A stretch of 10,409 nucleotides of DNA from Bacillota bacterium (lineage in GTDB: Bacteria > Bacillota > Clostridia > Christensenellales > UMGS416), in NCBI GenBank assembly GCA_023409755.1, contig JAEYRA010000101.1:1-10409 (forward strand). Reading direction: 5' to 3'. A program made the translations under genes and the position numbers. Positions 1 through 6,442 of this stretch are shown here, one piece after another (position 1 is the first letter of the stretch; each line of letters opens with the position of its first letter). A model generated the notes under the pieces. That model saw only the letters and a program-made list of their open reading frames with translations, made no database searches and was not told the DNA's origin.

Positions 1-1291
1 CGGTGCCCACGAACGTCAGCTTGCCATCGGAGGTGATGGTGGCCACCCCCGTCGTGCTGCTGGAAAAGGTCACAGGCAGCCCCGACGAGGCCGTAGCGAA
101 CAGCGTGGGGGTGGTGCCGAAGGTCTGCGCACCAGGGTTGGCAAACGTGATGGTCTGGGCGGCTTTGGGGGTGACGCTGTTGGAGGCCGCCGACGCCGTA
201 CTCGACCCTGCGGCGTTCTCAGCCGTCACCGTAAAGGTGTAGGCCGTCCCATTGGTCAGGCCCGTCACAGTGATGGGGGCCCCAGTGCCACTTGCCGTTA
301 TCCCACCTGGGTTGGACGTGACGGTGTACCCGGTGATGGCCGAGCCGCCGTTGAACGCCGGGGCGGTGAAACTGACGGACGCCTGGCCGTCACCCGCCGT
401 CACCGTACCAATGGTGGGCGCATCGGGCACGGTGAACGCCGTGATGGCAAAGGAGTTCTCATAAGTTGCGCCCGCCGCGTCCGTTGTGCGCACGCGGATG
501 CTGTAGGAACCGGCAGAGAGCGTCTGCGCCGTCTGCAGGGAGGAGCCGGAGATGTTGAACAGGCTATTGTTGGTGTCCCCGCTGCCGGTCACCAGGGCAT
601 AGGTGAAACTGTCTCCCACATCGGTGTCTGAGGTGGAGAGGGTACCGACGGTGGTACCCACCGCGGCAGTAGCAGGCACCTTGTTGTTGTTCAGGCTCAG
701 GCCAGCAGGCAGGGCGTTGTTGACCGTGGAGACATTGGCGTAGGTGATGTCCTCCAGGCACAATTGCCCAGCATCTGGGCTGTGAATCTCAATCCTGCTG
801 ACGCCAGGAATATCGTAGCTGCGCTGGGTCACGTCGCTGAGCTGGCAAACCTCAGTACTAGAAATGGTAAAGGAGCCCGGCCAGGATTTTGAGTATATCT
901 CCACCCCGTTTCGGTCCTTGAACACCAGACTAAGATCTACTGTCCTGGTGTAATCAGCCGCGCTGATGCCCAAATCCCGGAAGGTAAAACTGCCGCAGGT
1001 ACCGTTCTGTTCGGCTTCGATCACCGCCACAGTAGCGGCTGAGTCAAGCATGTGCAAGGCCCTTTCGGACATACCATCCACGCTATCCCATTGCTCATAC
1101 ATGCCGTTGGGCGCCCGGAACAAACTGCCGATCGATTCATAACCAGCGCCGGCAGTGTCATAGCCTCCGATGCCAGTGAAATCGCCTTCGATTATGGCCA
1201 GTGCCGGCAGTGCCCCGGCCGGCATCAGGTTGACCAGCAGCAGCACCGTGAGCAATACGGGCAGCAGCTTTTTTCTCAAGAGTCCCTTCAC
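1..1291 (-). CDS. Exported multidomain Ig/fibronectin-like surface protein, C-terminus beyond window
   Basis: The minus-strand frame stays open from a GTG at 1291 to the window edge (430 codons) with no stop. The GTG is chosen because GGGGAGG (1300-1306) lies 8 nt upstream. Residues 1-32 are a classic signal peptide: basic KGLLRKK, then a Leu/Val-rich core, then a likely cleavage site after ALPALA. Residues about 33-190 are an unrecognised N-terminal region containing four Cys (99, 149, 178 and others nearby should be checked). Residues about 192-288 resemble a cadherin-like repeat (LPAGLSLNNN, SDTDVGDSFTYAL). Residues 289-375 are a fibronectin type III domain (PDAPTIGTV, GLTNGTAYTFTVTAENAAG). 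Residues 376-430 begin an Ig-like bacterial repeat (QTITFANP, TGVATI). The product is inferred to be secreted or surface-attached, with an adhesive or structural role; the ligand is unknown. An anchor such as S-layer homology or LPXTG would lie outside the window. Confidence 0.85.
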   Translation of the reverse strand, partial: MKGLLRKKLLPVLLTVLLLVNLMPAGALPALAIIEGDFTGIGGYDTAGAGYESIGSLFRAPNGMYEQWDSVDGMSERALHMLDSAATVAVIEAEQNGTCGSFTFRDLGISAADYTRTVDLSLVFKDRNGVEIYSKSWPGSFTISSTEVCQLSDVTQRSYDIPGVSRIEIHSPDAGQLCLEDITYANVSTVNNALPAGLSLNNNKVPATAAVGTTVGTLSTSDTDVGDSFTYALVTGSGDTNNSLFNISGSSLQTAQTLSAGSYSIRVRTTDAAGATYENSFAITAFTVPDAPTIGTVTAGDGQASVSFTAPAFNGGSAITGYTVTSNPGGITASGTGAPITVTGLTNGTAYTFTVTAENAAGSSTASAASNSVTPKAAQTITFANPGAQTFGTTPTLFATASSGLPVTFSSSTTGVATITSDGKLTFVGT

Positions 1292-1296
1292 GTTCC

Positions 1297-1349
1297 GTTC
1301 CTCCCCGTTCCCGTGGGGCAACCGGTAAACCGGAGCAGCCGACTGTCCC
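1297..1349 (-). promoter_or_regulatory. Structured leader next to the surface-protein start, possible SD-sequestering hairpin
   Basis: In minus-strand RNA three small hairpins precede the GTG start. The first is GGGACAG-TCGG-CTGCTCC (1332-1349), imperfect with one U-G and one mismatch. The second is CCGG-TTTA-CCGG (1322-1333). The third is CCCC-ACGGGAAC-GGGG (1303-1318), whose 3' arm is the first half of the Shine-Dalgarno GGGGAGG. The third could mask the ribosome binding site. The arms are seen directly; a regulatory role is inference. I could not match it to a known riboswitch class. Confidence 0.3.
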
Positions 1350-1377
1350 TAATCGTCAAAATTCGACACTGGCAACC

Positions 1378-1428
1378 AAAAAAAGGGAGCCCAAAAAGCA
1401 TCCTCACCCTGTGTGTGCCTGGGGCTCC
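1378..1428 (-). terminator. Intrinsic terminator in the leader of the surface-protein gene
   Basis: On the minus strand GGAGCCC (1422-1428) pairs with GGGCTCC (1386-1392). The inner arms AGGCA/TGCTT can extend the stem. One C and then seven T (1378-1384) follow. It lies between the upstream promoter (1457-1485) and the GTG at 1291. It could therefore attenuate the surface-protein transcript, end a short RNA of roughly 70 nt, or stop readthrough from upstream. The loop is long, so strength is uncertain. Confidence 0.55.
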
Positions 1429-1456
1429 ATGGGAATCATCCCAATATTTCCCTATT

Positions 1457-1485
1457 ATCTTATCTTTGTCCGGTCAAGATGTCAA
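1457..1485 (-). promoter_or_regulatory. Sigma-A-type promoter upstream of the surface-protein gene
   Basis: The minus strand reads TTGACA (1480-1485), a 17-nt spacer, then TAAGAT (1457-1462). This is a full -35 consensus with a good -10. Predicted transcription starts near 1450, giving a leader of about 160 nt that includes the intrinsic terminator at 1378-1428. Confidence 0.6.
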
Positions 1486-1594
1486 CGAAAGGAGCCCCTT
1501 CCGCTGCCGGGGCAGCACATGTGTCTAGACCTGGCTGCCAAACACCCCGGACCGATACCGGCCCGGGTCAGAGTGTCTGCAAACCCCTAGAACG

Positions 1595-1637
1595 AGCAAA
1601 GAGAGACGAACCTCCCGCCGATTCATTCGGCGGGAGG
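1595..1637 (-). terminator. Possible terminator closing the palindromic region
   Basis: A perfect 11-bp stem, CCTCCCGCCGA (1611-1621) with TCGGCGGGAGG (1627-1637), has a 5-nt loop. In minus sense it is followed by a T/C-rich run, TTCGTCTCTCTTTG. A weaker stem about 35 bp upstream (1671-1686) is followed by TTTTTCTCTTCT, so the two may act in tandem. The U-tract is interrupted, hence the moderate confidence. Confidence 0.4.
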
Positions 1638-1899
1638 AAAAGAATGGTCGGTGCGAGTAGAAGAGAAAAACCCGCCCGCAGGCGAAACGTCGTATCCTTC
1701 AAACCCCGCATGAGAGCTGCAATTTGCGGTCGGCCGCCGACCTGCGCGGCGAATCGGACACGCGGGATGCGTGTCCAACCGTCACGCCGTGAAGGCATTG
1801 CATCGCAATGCCTTAGCGCCTGGATGGCGCGTAAGGCGTGAACGGCGACCAAGCCATCACGAGAACAAGTGCTCTAAATCGCGGCTGTCGCCACAGCGG

Positions 1900-2033
1900 C
1901 CGGGTCGCTTGGGCGAGCAGTCAAAACCGCCTGGATGGCGGCAAGGCCGACGACGCCGGGTGCTGTCCAAGGGACAGCACCAGCGGGCGTGGCTGGTCGC
2001 ACGCAGTGCGTGCTGCTCGCCCAAGCAACCCGG
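1900..2033. repeat. 21-nt inverted repeat enclosing nested hairpins
   Basis: The arms 1900-1920 (starts CCGGGTCGCTTGGGCGAGC) and 2013-2033 are complementary over 21 positions. The only exception is 1906/2027, which is C-A on the plus strand and G-U in minus-strand RNA. The enclosed 92 bp hold at least three further hairpins: 1927-1941, 1959-1981 and 1999-2012. This gives the geometry of a multi-way junction rather than a simple terminator. No flanking target-site duplication was recognised. Confidence 0.7.
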
Positions 2034-2049
2034 GATGCCCGCGAAGCGG

Positions 2050-2071
2050 AAGTAAAGTGCCGGAACGGCAC
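2050..2071 (-). terminator. Weak terminator-like hairpin after metY
   Basis: In minus sense GTGCCG-TTC-CGGCAC (2057-2071) is followed by TTTACTT, about 30 nt after the metY stop. The stem is only 6 bp and the T-tract is broken, so readthrough into the palindromic region is plausible. A second mini-hairpin, CCGC-TTC-GCGG (2039-2049), follows directly. Confidence 0.4.
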
Positions 2072-2101
2072 GACCAGCCAGACGCGAAAGGCAGACGCGA
2101 C

Positions 2102-3364
2102 TCACACGCGGCTGAGACTCTGCTCGATGTCCTCCAGGATGTCGTCGATGTTCTCCAGCCCCACGGAGAAGCGGATGAGGCCGGGGTTGATGCCGGCGGC
2201 GACGAGCTGCTCGTCGGTCAATTGCCGGTGGGTGGCGCTGGCCGGGTGCAGCACGCAGGTGTGGATGTCCGCCACGTGCACCTCAATGGTCGCGAGCTTC
2301 AGGCCATCCATAAAGCGCACGGCAGCGTCCTTGCCGCCCTTGATGACAAAGGAAATGACGCCGCTGGAACCCTTCAGATACCGGGCGGCCAGGGCGTGGT
2401 AGCGATCCCCCGGCAGGCCGGGGTAGTTGACGCGCTCCACCTTGTCACTGGCGGCGAAGTACTCGGCCACGCGCTGGGCGTTCTGGCAGTAGCGCTCCAT
2501 GCGCACAGCCAGCGTCTCCAGCCCCAGGTTGAGGAGGAACGCTGAATTGGCCGCCGGGTAACAGCCATAGTCGCGCATCAGCTGCATGCGGGCCTTCACA
2601 ATGTAGGCCGCCTTGCCGTAGCTGCCCACGTAGTTGATGCCGTGGTAGCTGGGGTCGGGCTGGGTGAAATCGGGGAACTTGCCGTTGGCCCAGTTGAATT
2701 TGCCGCTGTCCACAATGACGCCGCCGACCTGCACGGCGTGGCCGTCCATGTACTTGGAGGTGGAGTGCACCACGATGTCCGCCCCGAGCTCGAAGGGCTT
2801 GCACAGGATGGGCGTGGCAAAGGTGTTGTCCACGATGAGCGGAATACCATGGGCGTGGGCCACCCGGGCGAACTTCCCAAAGTCCAGCACGCTCAGCGCC
2901 GGGTTGGCGATCGTCTCGCCGAAAATGAGGCGGGTGTTCTCGCGCACCGCGGCGTGGAGCGTCGCTTCGTCGGCGTCCACATCCACAAAGATGCACTCGA
3001 TGCCGTAGTTTTTGAGCGTCACCGCAAAGAGGTTGATGGTGCCGCCATAGACCTGAGAGGTGCTGATGAAGCTGTCGCCGGCCTTGCAGAGGTTGAGCAC
3101 CGCGAGCAGCGTGGCCGCCTGCCCCGACGAGGTGCACATGGCCCCCACGCCGCCCTCCAGCGCGGCAATCCTTTCCTCCACCGCCATTACCGTGGGGTTG
3201 GCGAAGCGCGAGTAGATGAGCGCCTTGGTCGGCTCGTCAAAGACCTCGCCCACCTCCTGGGTGGAGTCAAAGGCGTAGGTCGTGCTCTGTACGATGGGAA
3301 CCTGCCGCGGTTCGGCGTTCTTCGGCTGGTAGCCGGCGTGGATGCATTTGGTTTCGTCCCTCAC
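2102..3364 (-). CDS. metY: O-acetylhomoserine sulfhydrylase (Cys/Met metabolism PLP enzyme)
   Basis: This PLP-dependent enzyme of the gamma family makes homocysteine from O-acetylhomoserine and sulfide, in cytosolic methionine biosynthesis. The GTG at 3364 is preferred. GGGGAGG (3373-3379) lies 8 nt upstream of it, whereas the upstream in-frame ATG at 3388 has only AAAGGAC right next to it. From the GTG the protein has 420 residues and begins (M)RDETKCIHAGYQPKN, as family members do. Visible motifs are YSRFANPT (51-58, phosphate-binding Tyr/Arg), SSGQAA (79-84), VDNTF (178-182, Asp179 for the PLP nitrogen) and HSTSKYMDGH with the Schiff-base lysine at Lys204. The HPASATHRQL segment near the C-terminus is typical. 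Length and the insert after the PLP lysine (KFNWANGKFPDFTQPDPSYHG, seen around 219-239) fit MetY better than MetB or MetC. It diverges from the flavin-reductase-like gene. No SAM riboswitch or T-box fits in its short leader. Confidence 0.93.
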   Translation of the reverse strand: MRDETKCIHAGYQPKNAEPRQVPIVQSTTYAFDSTQEVGEVFDEPTKALIYSRFANPTVMAVEERIAALEGGVGAMCTSSGQAATLLAVLNLCKAGDSFISTSQVYGGTINLFAVTLKNYGIECIFVDVDADEATLHAAVRENTRLIFGETIANPALSVLDFGKFARVAHAHGIPLIVDNTFATPILCKPFELGADIVVHSTSKYMDGHAVQVGGVIVDSGKFNWANGKFPDFTQPDPSYHGINYVGSYGKAAYIVKARMQLMRDYGCYPAANSAFLLNLGLETLAVRMERYCQNAQRVAEYFAASDKVERVNYPGLPGDRYHALAARYLKGSSGVISFVIKGGKDAAVRFMDGLKLATIEVHVADIHTCVLHPASATHRQLTDEQLVAAGINPGLIRFSVGLENIDDILEDIEQSLSRV

Positions 3365-3409
3365 TGTTGTTTCCTCCCCTGTTGCCATGTCCTTTGCGCA
3401 TAATAATAC

Positions 3410-3438
3410 AATATACAGCTACTAAATATCACATGCAA
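3410..3438 (-). promoter_or_regulatory. metY promoter
   Basis: The minus strand reads TTGCAT (3433-3438), a 17-nt spacer, then TATATT (3410-3415), in a locally AT-rich patch. Predicted transcription starts near 3403, giving a leader of only about 40 nt. That leaves no room for a riboswitch. Confidence 0.55.
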
Positions 3439-3491
3439 CCCCGGGCGGGACAGGAAAGGCCCCACAGAGGAGCTTGAGAGTCTGCCTTTTT

Positions 3492-3519
3492 TTGACATTG
3501 CCATTCCGCCCGCTATAAT
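3492..3519 (+). promoter_or_regulatory. Consensus sigma-A promoter for the flavin-reductase/PPase-like pair
   Basis: TTGACA (3492-3497), a 16-nt spacer and TATAAT (3514-3519) are both perfect consensus hexamers, preceded by a T-run. Transcription should start near 3526, about 24 nt before the chosen ATG. It suggests strong constitutive expression unless a repressor acts here; no operator palindrome was recognised. Confidence 0.75.
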
Positions 3520-3549
3520 GGAGGAAAAACAGGGAAAGAAGGAATGCCG

Positions 3550-4155
3550 ATGGACATCGACCTCAATGCCCTGGAGCCCCGGCATGCCCATGACTTGCTG
3601 ACGAGCTGCCTCATCCCCCGGCCCATCGCCTGGGTATCCACCGTGGACGGGGTGGGGCGGCACAACCTGGCCCCGTTCAGCTTCTTCACCGGCGTGCAGT
3701 GGCACCCGCCGGTGCTGGCGGTGTCGGTCGTCAATCGTGCCGACGGCACCCGCAAGGACACCGTCGTCAACATCGAGCAGACCGGGGAGTTCGTCGTCAA
3801 CCTCGTCTCCCACGGTCTACTGCACACCATGGAGCGGACGGCGGCGTCCCTGCCCGCCGGCGAGGACGAGGCCCTGCTGGCGGACATCCGCCTTGTGCCC
3901 TGCCGCACGGTGCGGCCCTGCCGGGTGGCGGAAGCTCGTGTGGCCTTTGAGTGCAGACTGGAGCGCATCGTGCGGGTGGACGAAGGCGCCAACGCCGGCA
4001 ATCTCATTCTGGGCCGGGTGCTCTCCCTGCATGTGCGGGATGATCTGCTTGTTGACGGGCGGGAGGTGGACTGGCGCGGACTCGACCCCCTGGGCCGCCT
4101 GAGCGGCGACCGCTACTGCACGGTGGAGTCGGTGCTGGTGAGCGAGAAACACTGA
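3550..4155 (+). CDS. Flavin reductase-like (FMN-binding split-barrel) family protein
   Basis: The 201-residue product matches the flavin reductase like domain, which binds FMN in a split barrel. Visible family motifs are PRPIAWVST (23-31), HNLAPFSFF (38-46) and GTRKDTVVNI followed by GEFVVNLV (66-86). They contribute to the flavin site in this family. The likely role is a cytosolic FMN-dependent oxidoreductase or flavin-binding protein; the substrate cannot be told from sequence. The ATG at 3550 is preferred over the one at 3544. AAGAAGGA ends at 3543, directly against the first ATG but 6 nt before the second. The gene is first in a short unit with the pyrophosphatase-like gene 27 bp downstream, and is divergent from metY. 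A sulfur-related role is conceivable from that neighbour but unproven. Confidence 0.85.
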   Translation: MDIDLNALEPRHAHDLLTSCLIPRPIAWVSTVDGVGRHNLAPFSFFTGVQWHPPVLAVSVVNRADGTRKDTVVNIEQTGEFVVNLVSHGLLHTMERTAASLPAGEDEALLADIRLVPCRTVRPCRVAEARVAFECRLERIVRVDEGANAGNLILGRVLSLHVRDDLLVDGREVDWRGLDPLGRLSGDRYCTVESVLVSEKH

Positions 4156-4182
4156 ACCGGAAAAGCGCGGCAAGGAGGCCCC

Positions 4183-4620
4183 ATGGGTTCCTGTTTTATG
4201 GTGGTGGAGCAGACCGACCGGTACCCCCGGAGGATGGAGTACCAGCCGGAAACCCACACATTTGCGGAGACCCCCTGGCAGAGCCTGGCCCATGCCCGGG
4301 GTGTCCCCTACCCCTACGGCTGGCTGCGGGGGTTCGGCACGCCGCCCCAAAGGCATCTCGATGTGCTTCTGGTGTCAACAGAGCCGCATGAACTGGGCGA
4401 CGAGGTGCCGGTGCGGCTCATCGGCGTCTTTGTGCGGCGCGACGGCGACAACAAGCTGCTGGCCCTGCCGCCGGAGCGGGCCGAGACTGACTATACCCAG
4501 CTGCCGGAGGGGGAGAAGGAACTGCTGCTGCGGCTCTACCCCGGGCGGTACGAGGGGGAAGGTTGGTTTGGCCGGGAGCGGGCCGAGGCCATCCGGCGGG
4601 CATTTGCGGCACAAGCCTGA
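4183..4620 (+). CDS. Divergent family I inorganic pyrophosphatase homologue, probably altered active site
   Basis: The 145-residue protein aligns by eye along most of its length with family I inorganic pyrophosphatases. PYPYGW (43-47) matches the ANYGY segment. HLDVLLV (58-64) matches the DPxDVLV strand. VPVRLIGVFVRRDGDNKLLALP matches the RPIGVLxMxDExxxDxKLIAVP core with a three-residue deletion. Compared with E. coli numbering, Asp70, Asp97, Asp102 and Lys104 appear kept (Asp60, Asp87, Asp89, Lys91). The first two acidic residues of the DGDPxD motif (Asp65, Asp67) are replaced in TPPQRHLD, and the usual second Lys after the late Tyr is missing. Pyrophosphate hydrolysis is therefore doubtful; it may bind a phosphate compound. 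AAGGAGG lies 4 nt before the ATG. It follows the flavin-reductase-like gene by 27 bp and is probably co-transcribed. No strong terminator follows; only a T-run occurs near 4671-4676. Confidence 0.65.
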   Translation: MGSCFMVVEQTDRYPRRMEYQPETHTFAETPWQSLAHARGVPYPYGWLRGFGTPPQRHLDVLLVSTEPHELGDEVPVRLIGVFVRRDGDNKLLALPPERAETDYTQLPEGEKELLLRLYPGRYEGEGWFGRERAEAIRRAFAAQA

Positions 4621-4680
4621 GCAGGGTACCCGCGGTGTGCACGTACCCGCACATCAGCCTGACAAATTCCGCTTTTTTCC

Positions 4681-4709
4681 TTTCCAGTTCGTTTCGCTTG
4701 TGATATGAT
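4681..4709 (+). promoter_or_regulatory. Extended -10 promoter for the LctP-family permease
   Basis: TTTCCA (4681-4686), a 17-nt spacer and TGA-TATGAT (4701-4709) form a weak -35 with a good extended -10. The predicted start is near 4716, leaving a leader of about 60 nt before the ATG at 4777. The leader has only a modest ribosome binding site (GGAAGGCAGG). Confidence 0.55.
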
Positions 4710-4776
4710 TGCACCAATAACTTTATCCTGTTAAAGCAAACAAGCCCCCAAAACCACACGGAAGGCAGGTCGTCCC

Positions 4777-6387
4777 ATGTCCCTTCTGCTGACCCTTCTC
4801 CCCATCCTCGTGATCGTCTTGCTGCTGGTGGTGTTCAAGCGCTCGGCAGACGTTTCGGGCATTGTGGGCCTTCTTGTCATCGCCGCGGTGGCCATGGTGT
4901 TCTTCCATACGTCGCTGGAGGTCGTGGCACGCTCCACCCTGGCCGGGCTCATCAAGTCCTTCTCAGTGTCGCTCATCGTGGCCACTTCGCTGCTGCAGAT
5001 GGCGCTGATGGAAAAGACCGGGGCTCTCAAACGCATCATCGTGTTCATCAAGACCATCGCGCGGGAGAACCGCGCCGTGCAGATCATCCTCATCAACATC
5101 GGCTTCGGCACGCTGATGGTGGCGGTGGGCGCCACGCCGGTGTCGCTGCTGCCGCCCATCCTGCTGGCCATGGGGTACTCCACCTATGTGTCCATCGCGC
5201 TGCCGGCCATCGGCTACGATTCCCTGTGCACCTACGCTCTCTTGGGTGCGCCCATCGTGGTGTTTGTCGACATCGCCAACAGCTTTCTCACCAAGGCCGG
5301 CATCCTCACGGCTGGGGCAGCCATCACGCTCTCAGACGCCGGGCAGGTGTTCGCCTGGTTCCTGCCCCTCACCTCGGTGATGATCGGGCTTGCGATGCTG
5401 TGGATCACCGGCCGGGGCAAAGGCGTACGGCAGGGGTTGCTCCCGAGCCTTGTCATGGGCGTCGTCATCGGCGTCATCGCTTACTTCACCAGTAAGGTGG
5501 ACAACCTGGTGGTGCTGACCGGCGTATTCTGCGGCGTCGGCGTCATCCTGGCAATGCTGGCGTACCTCAAGGTGACGGGCAAGCCCATCATCGACCGGAG
5601 CAGCCTGACCGAGGAGGAACGGCAGCTGGAGCGGGACTACCCGCTGTGGCGCGCCCTGTCGCCCTGGATTCTGCTCATCGTGCTCATCCTCGTCATCAAC
5701 GTCCCCCAGCCCATTTTCAACGAGCTGTACCGGGTACTGCTCTTCCCCATTGAGGGACTTTCAGCCGACGGCAGCGCCATCGCCACGCGCTTCCTGTGGA
5801 ACGCTTACACCTGGATTCTGGTGAGCACCGTACTCTCGCTCTTCTTCCTGCGGCCCACCGGGGCGCAGCTCAAAGACACCGCCCGTGCCTGGCTCAAGCG
5901 CGCCCCCCGGCCGGTGTTTGCGGCGGCCATCTTCTTTGCCATTGGGGAGGTCATGAACCTCTCGGGCTATGACATGGCCAGCGGCTCCTACGCCACCGAC
6001 AGCATGATCAAGGTGCTGGCCGACGCCTCGGCCGGCCTGTTCCACTCGGCCTATGGGGCCATCGTCGGGGTCATCGGGCTCTTCGGCGGGTTCCTCACCG
6101 GCAGCGAAGCCTCCACCATTGCCATGTTTGCCAAGTACGCCATGACGACGGCCACCAACCTGGGCCTGGGCCAGCACAGCATCCTCATCATCGTGGCGGG
6201 GCTGGCGTTCGGCGGCGGGCTGGCCAGCGTCATCTCCCCGGCGAAGCTGCAGAACGCCGCGGCCTCCATCGACCGCATCGGCGAGGAGAACAAGGTCATC
6301 CGCGTGGCCTTCGCGTTCTCGCTGTTGTTCATTGCGGCGCTGTCGGTCTTTCTGGTGGTCATGCTGGCGTTGGCGGGGGGGCGGTAG
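4777..6387 (+). CDS. LctP-family (L-lactate permease-like) membrane transporter
   Basis: This is a 536-residue, very hydrophobic protein with about 12-14 membrane spans, close to the usual length of the lactate permease family. The N-terminal span (LLLTLLPILVIVLLLVVFK) leads to a conserved GFGTLMVAVGATPVSLLPP segment (109-127) and then LPAIGYDSLCTYALLGAPI (142-160). These correspond to the twin Gly/Pro-rich regions of LctP. The second half repeats the pattern: GLFGGFLTGSEAST (about 434-447), then ASVISPAKLQNAAASIDRIG and EENKVIR, matching the family's ISP-hairpin and GKEGEIIR-like stretch. A hydrophilic loop (about 265-290) splits the halves. It probably carries lactate or another short carboxylate with protons; the exact substrate is not visible. 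It has its own promoter and converges with the DUF421 gene 55 bp downstream, with no clear terminator between them. Confidence 0.8.
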   Translation: MSLLLTLLPILVIVLLLVVFKRSADVSGIVGLLVIAAVAMVFFHTSLEVVARSTLAGLIKSFSVSLIVATSLLQMALMEKTGALKRIIVFIKTIARENRAVQIILINIGFGTLMVAVGATPVSLLPPILLAMGYSTYVSIALPAIGYDSLCTYALLGAPIVVFVDIANSFLTKAGILTAGAAITLSDAGQVFAWFLPLTSVMIGLAMLWITGRGKGVRQGLLPSLVMGVVIGVIAYFTSKVDNLVVLTGVFCGVGVILAMLAYLKVTGKPIIDRSSLTEEERQLERDYPLWRALSPWILLIVLILVINVPQPIFNELYRVLLFPIEGLSADGSAIATRFLWNAYTWILVSTVLSLFFLRPTGAQLKDTARAWLKRAPRPVFAAAIFFAIGEVMNLSGYDMASGSYATDSMIKVLADASAGLFHSAYGAIVGVIGLFGGFLTGSEASTIAMFAKYAMTTATNLGLGQHSILIIVAGLAFGGGLASVISPAKLQNAAASIDRIGEENKVIRVAFAFSLLFIAALSVFLVVMLALAGGR

Positions 6388-6442
6388 GCACCCCGACGGT
6401 ACGTATCCTTGGAAAGGTCTGTGGGGGTCATTCTGCCGGCAT

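Larger units (their letters stand above)
1546..2050 (-). other. Dense palindromic region without a gene; candidate structured ncRNA or repeat element
   Basis: This is most of an 810-bp stretch with no convincing CDS. Perfect or nearly perfect hairpins follow one another: 1546-1567, 1611-1637, 1728-1742, 1756-1776 (8 bp) and 1792-1814 (10 bp). The series continues with 1816-1830, 1927-1941, 1959-1981 (10 bp) and 1999-2013. Two larger stems enclose several of them: 1779-1788 with 1835-1845 (10 bp, one bulge), and 1900-1920 with 2013-2033 (21 pairs). Two hairpins, 1816-1830 and 1927-1941, share the same loop and flanks (GCC-ATCCA-GGC in minus sense). Two non-Watson-Crick positions (1551/1562 and 1906/2027) become G-U pairs only in minus-strand RNA, and T-tracts follow stems on that strand. 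This favours minus-strand transcription, perhaps as a long metY 3' region. No known RNA family was recognised; an interspersed repeat is equally possible. Confidence 0.4.

Noticed and set aside
1291..1450. c-di-GMP class I riboswitch in the surface-protein leader
   Set aside because: The CCGG and GGTTGCC words look suggestive, but the conserved aptamer core (the GCAAA-type segment and paired helices) is not recognisable by eye. It was kept only as an unclassified structured leader.
1568..1852. Open minus-strand frame of 94 codons inside the palindromic region
   Set aside because: Its sequence follows the inverted repeats, it has no good ribosome binding site, and no motif is recognisable. 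I treat it as a by-product of the structured DNA.
1900..2033. Insertion sequence or MITE defined by the 21-nt inverted repeat
   Set aside because: No transposase, no target-site duplication, and the repeat encloses nested hairpins in a junction-like layout. It is kept as a structured element of unknown origin.
1838..2545. Open plus-strand frame of 235 codons overlapping the palindromic region and metY
   Set aside because: It runs antisense through the real metY reading frame and through strong hairpins. Its composition is low-complexity and no ribosome binding site or known motif supports it.
2642..3403. Long plus-strand frame of 253 codons opposite metY
   Set aside because: It is antisense to a clear MetY gene with intact PLP motifs, and its translation is His/Val-rich, typical of a shadow frame in GC-rich DNA.
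3365..3432. SAM riboswitch or T-box upstream of metY
   Set aside because: The leader from the predicted start is only about 40 nt, and none of the conserved aptamer or T-box sequences is present.
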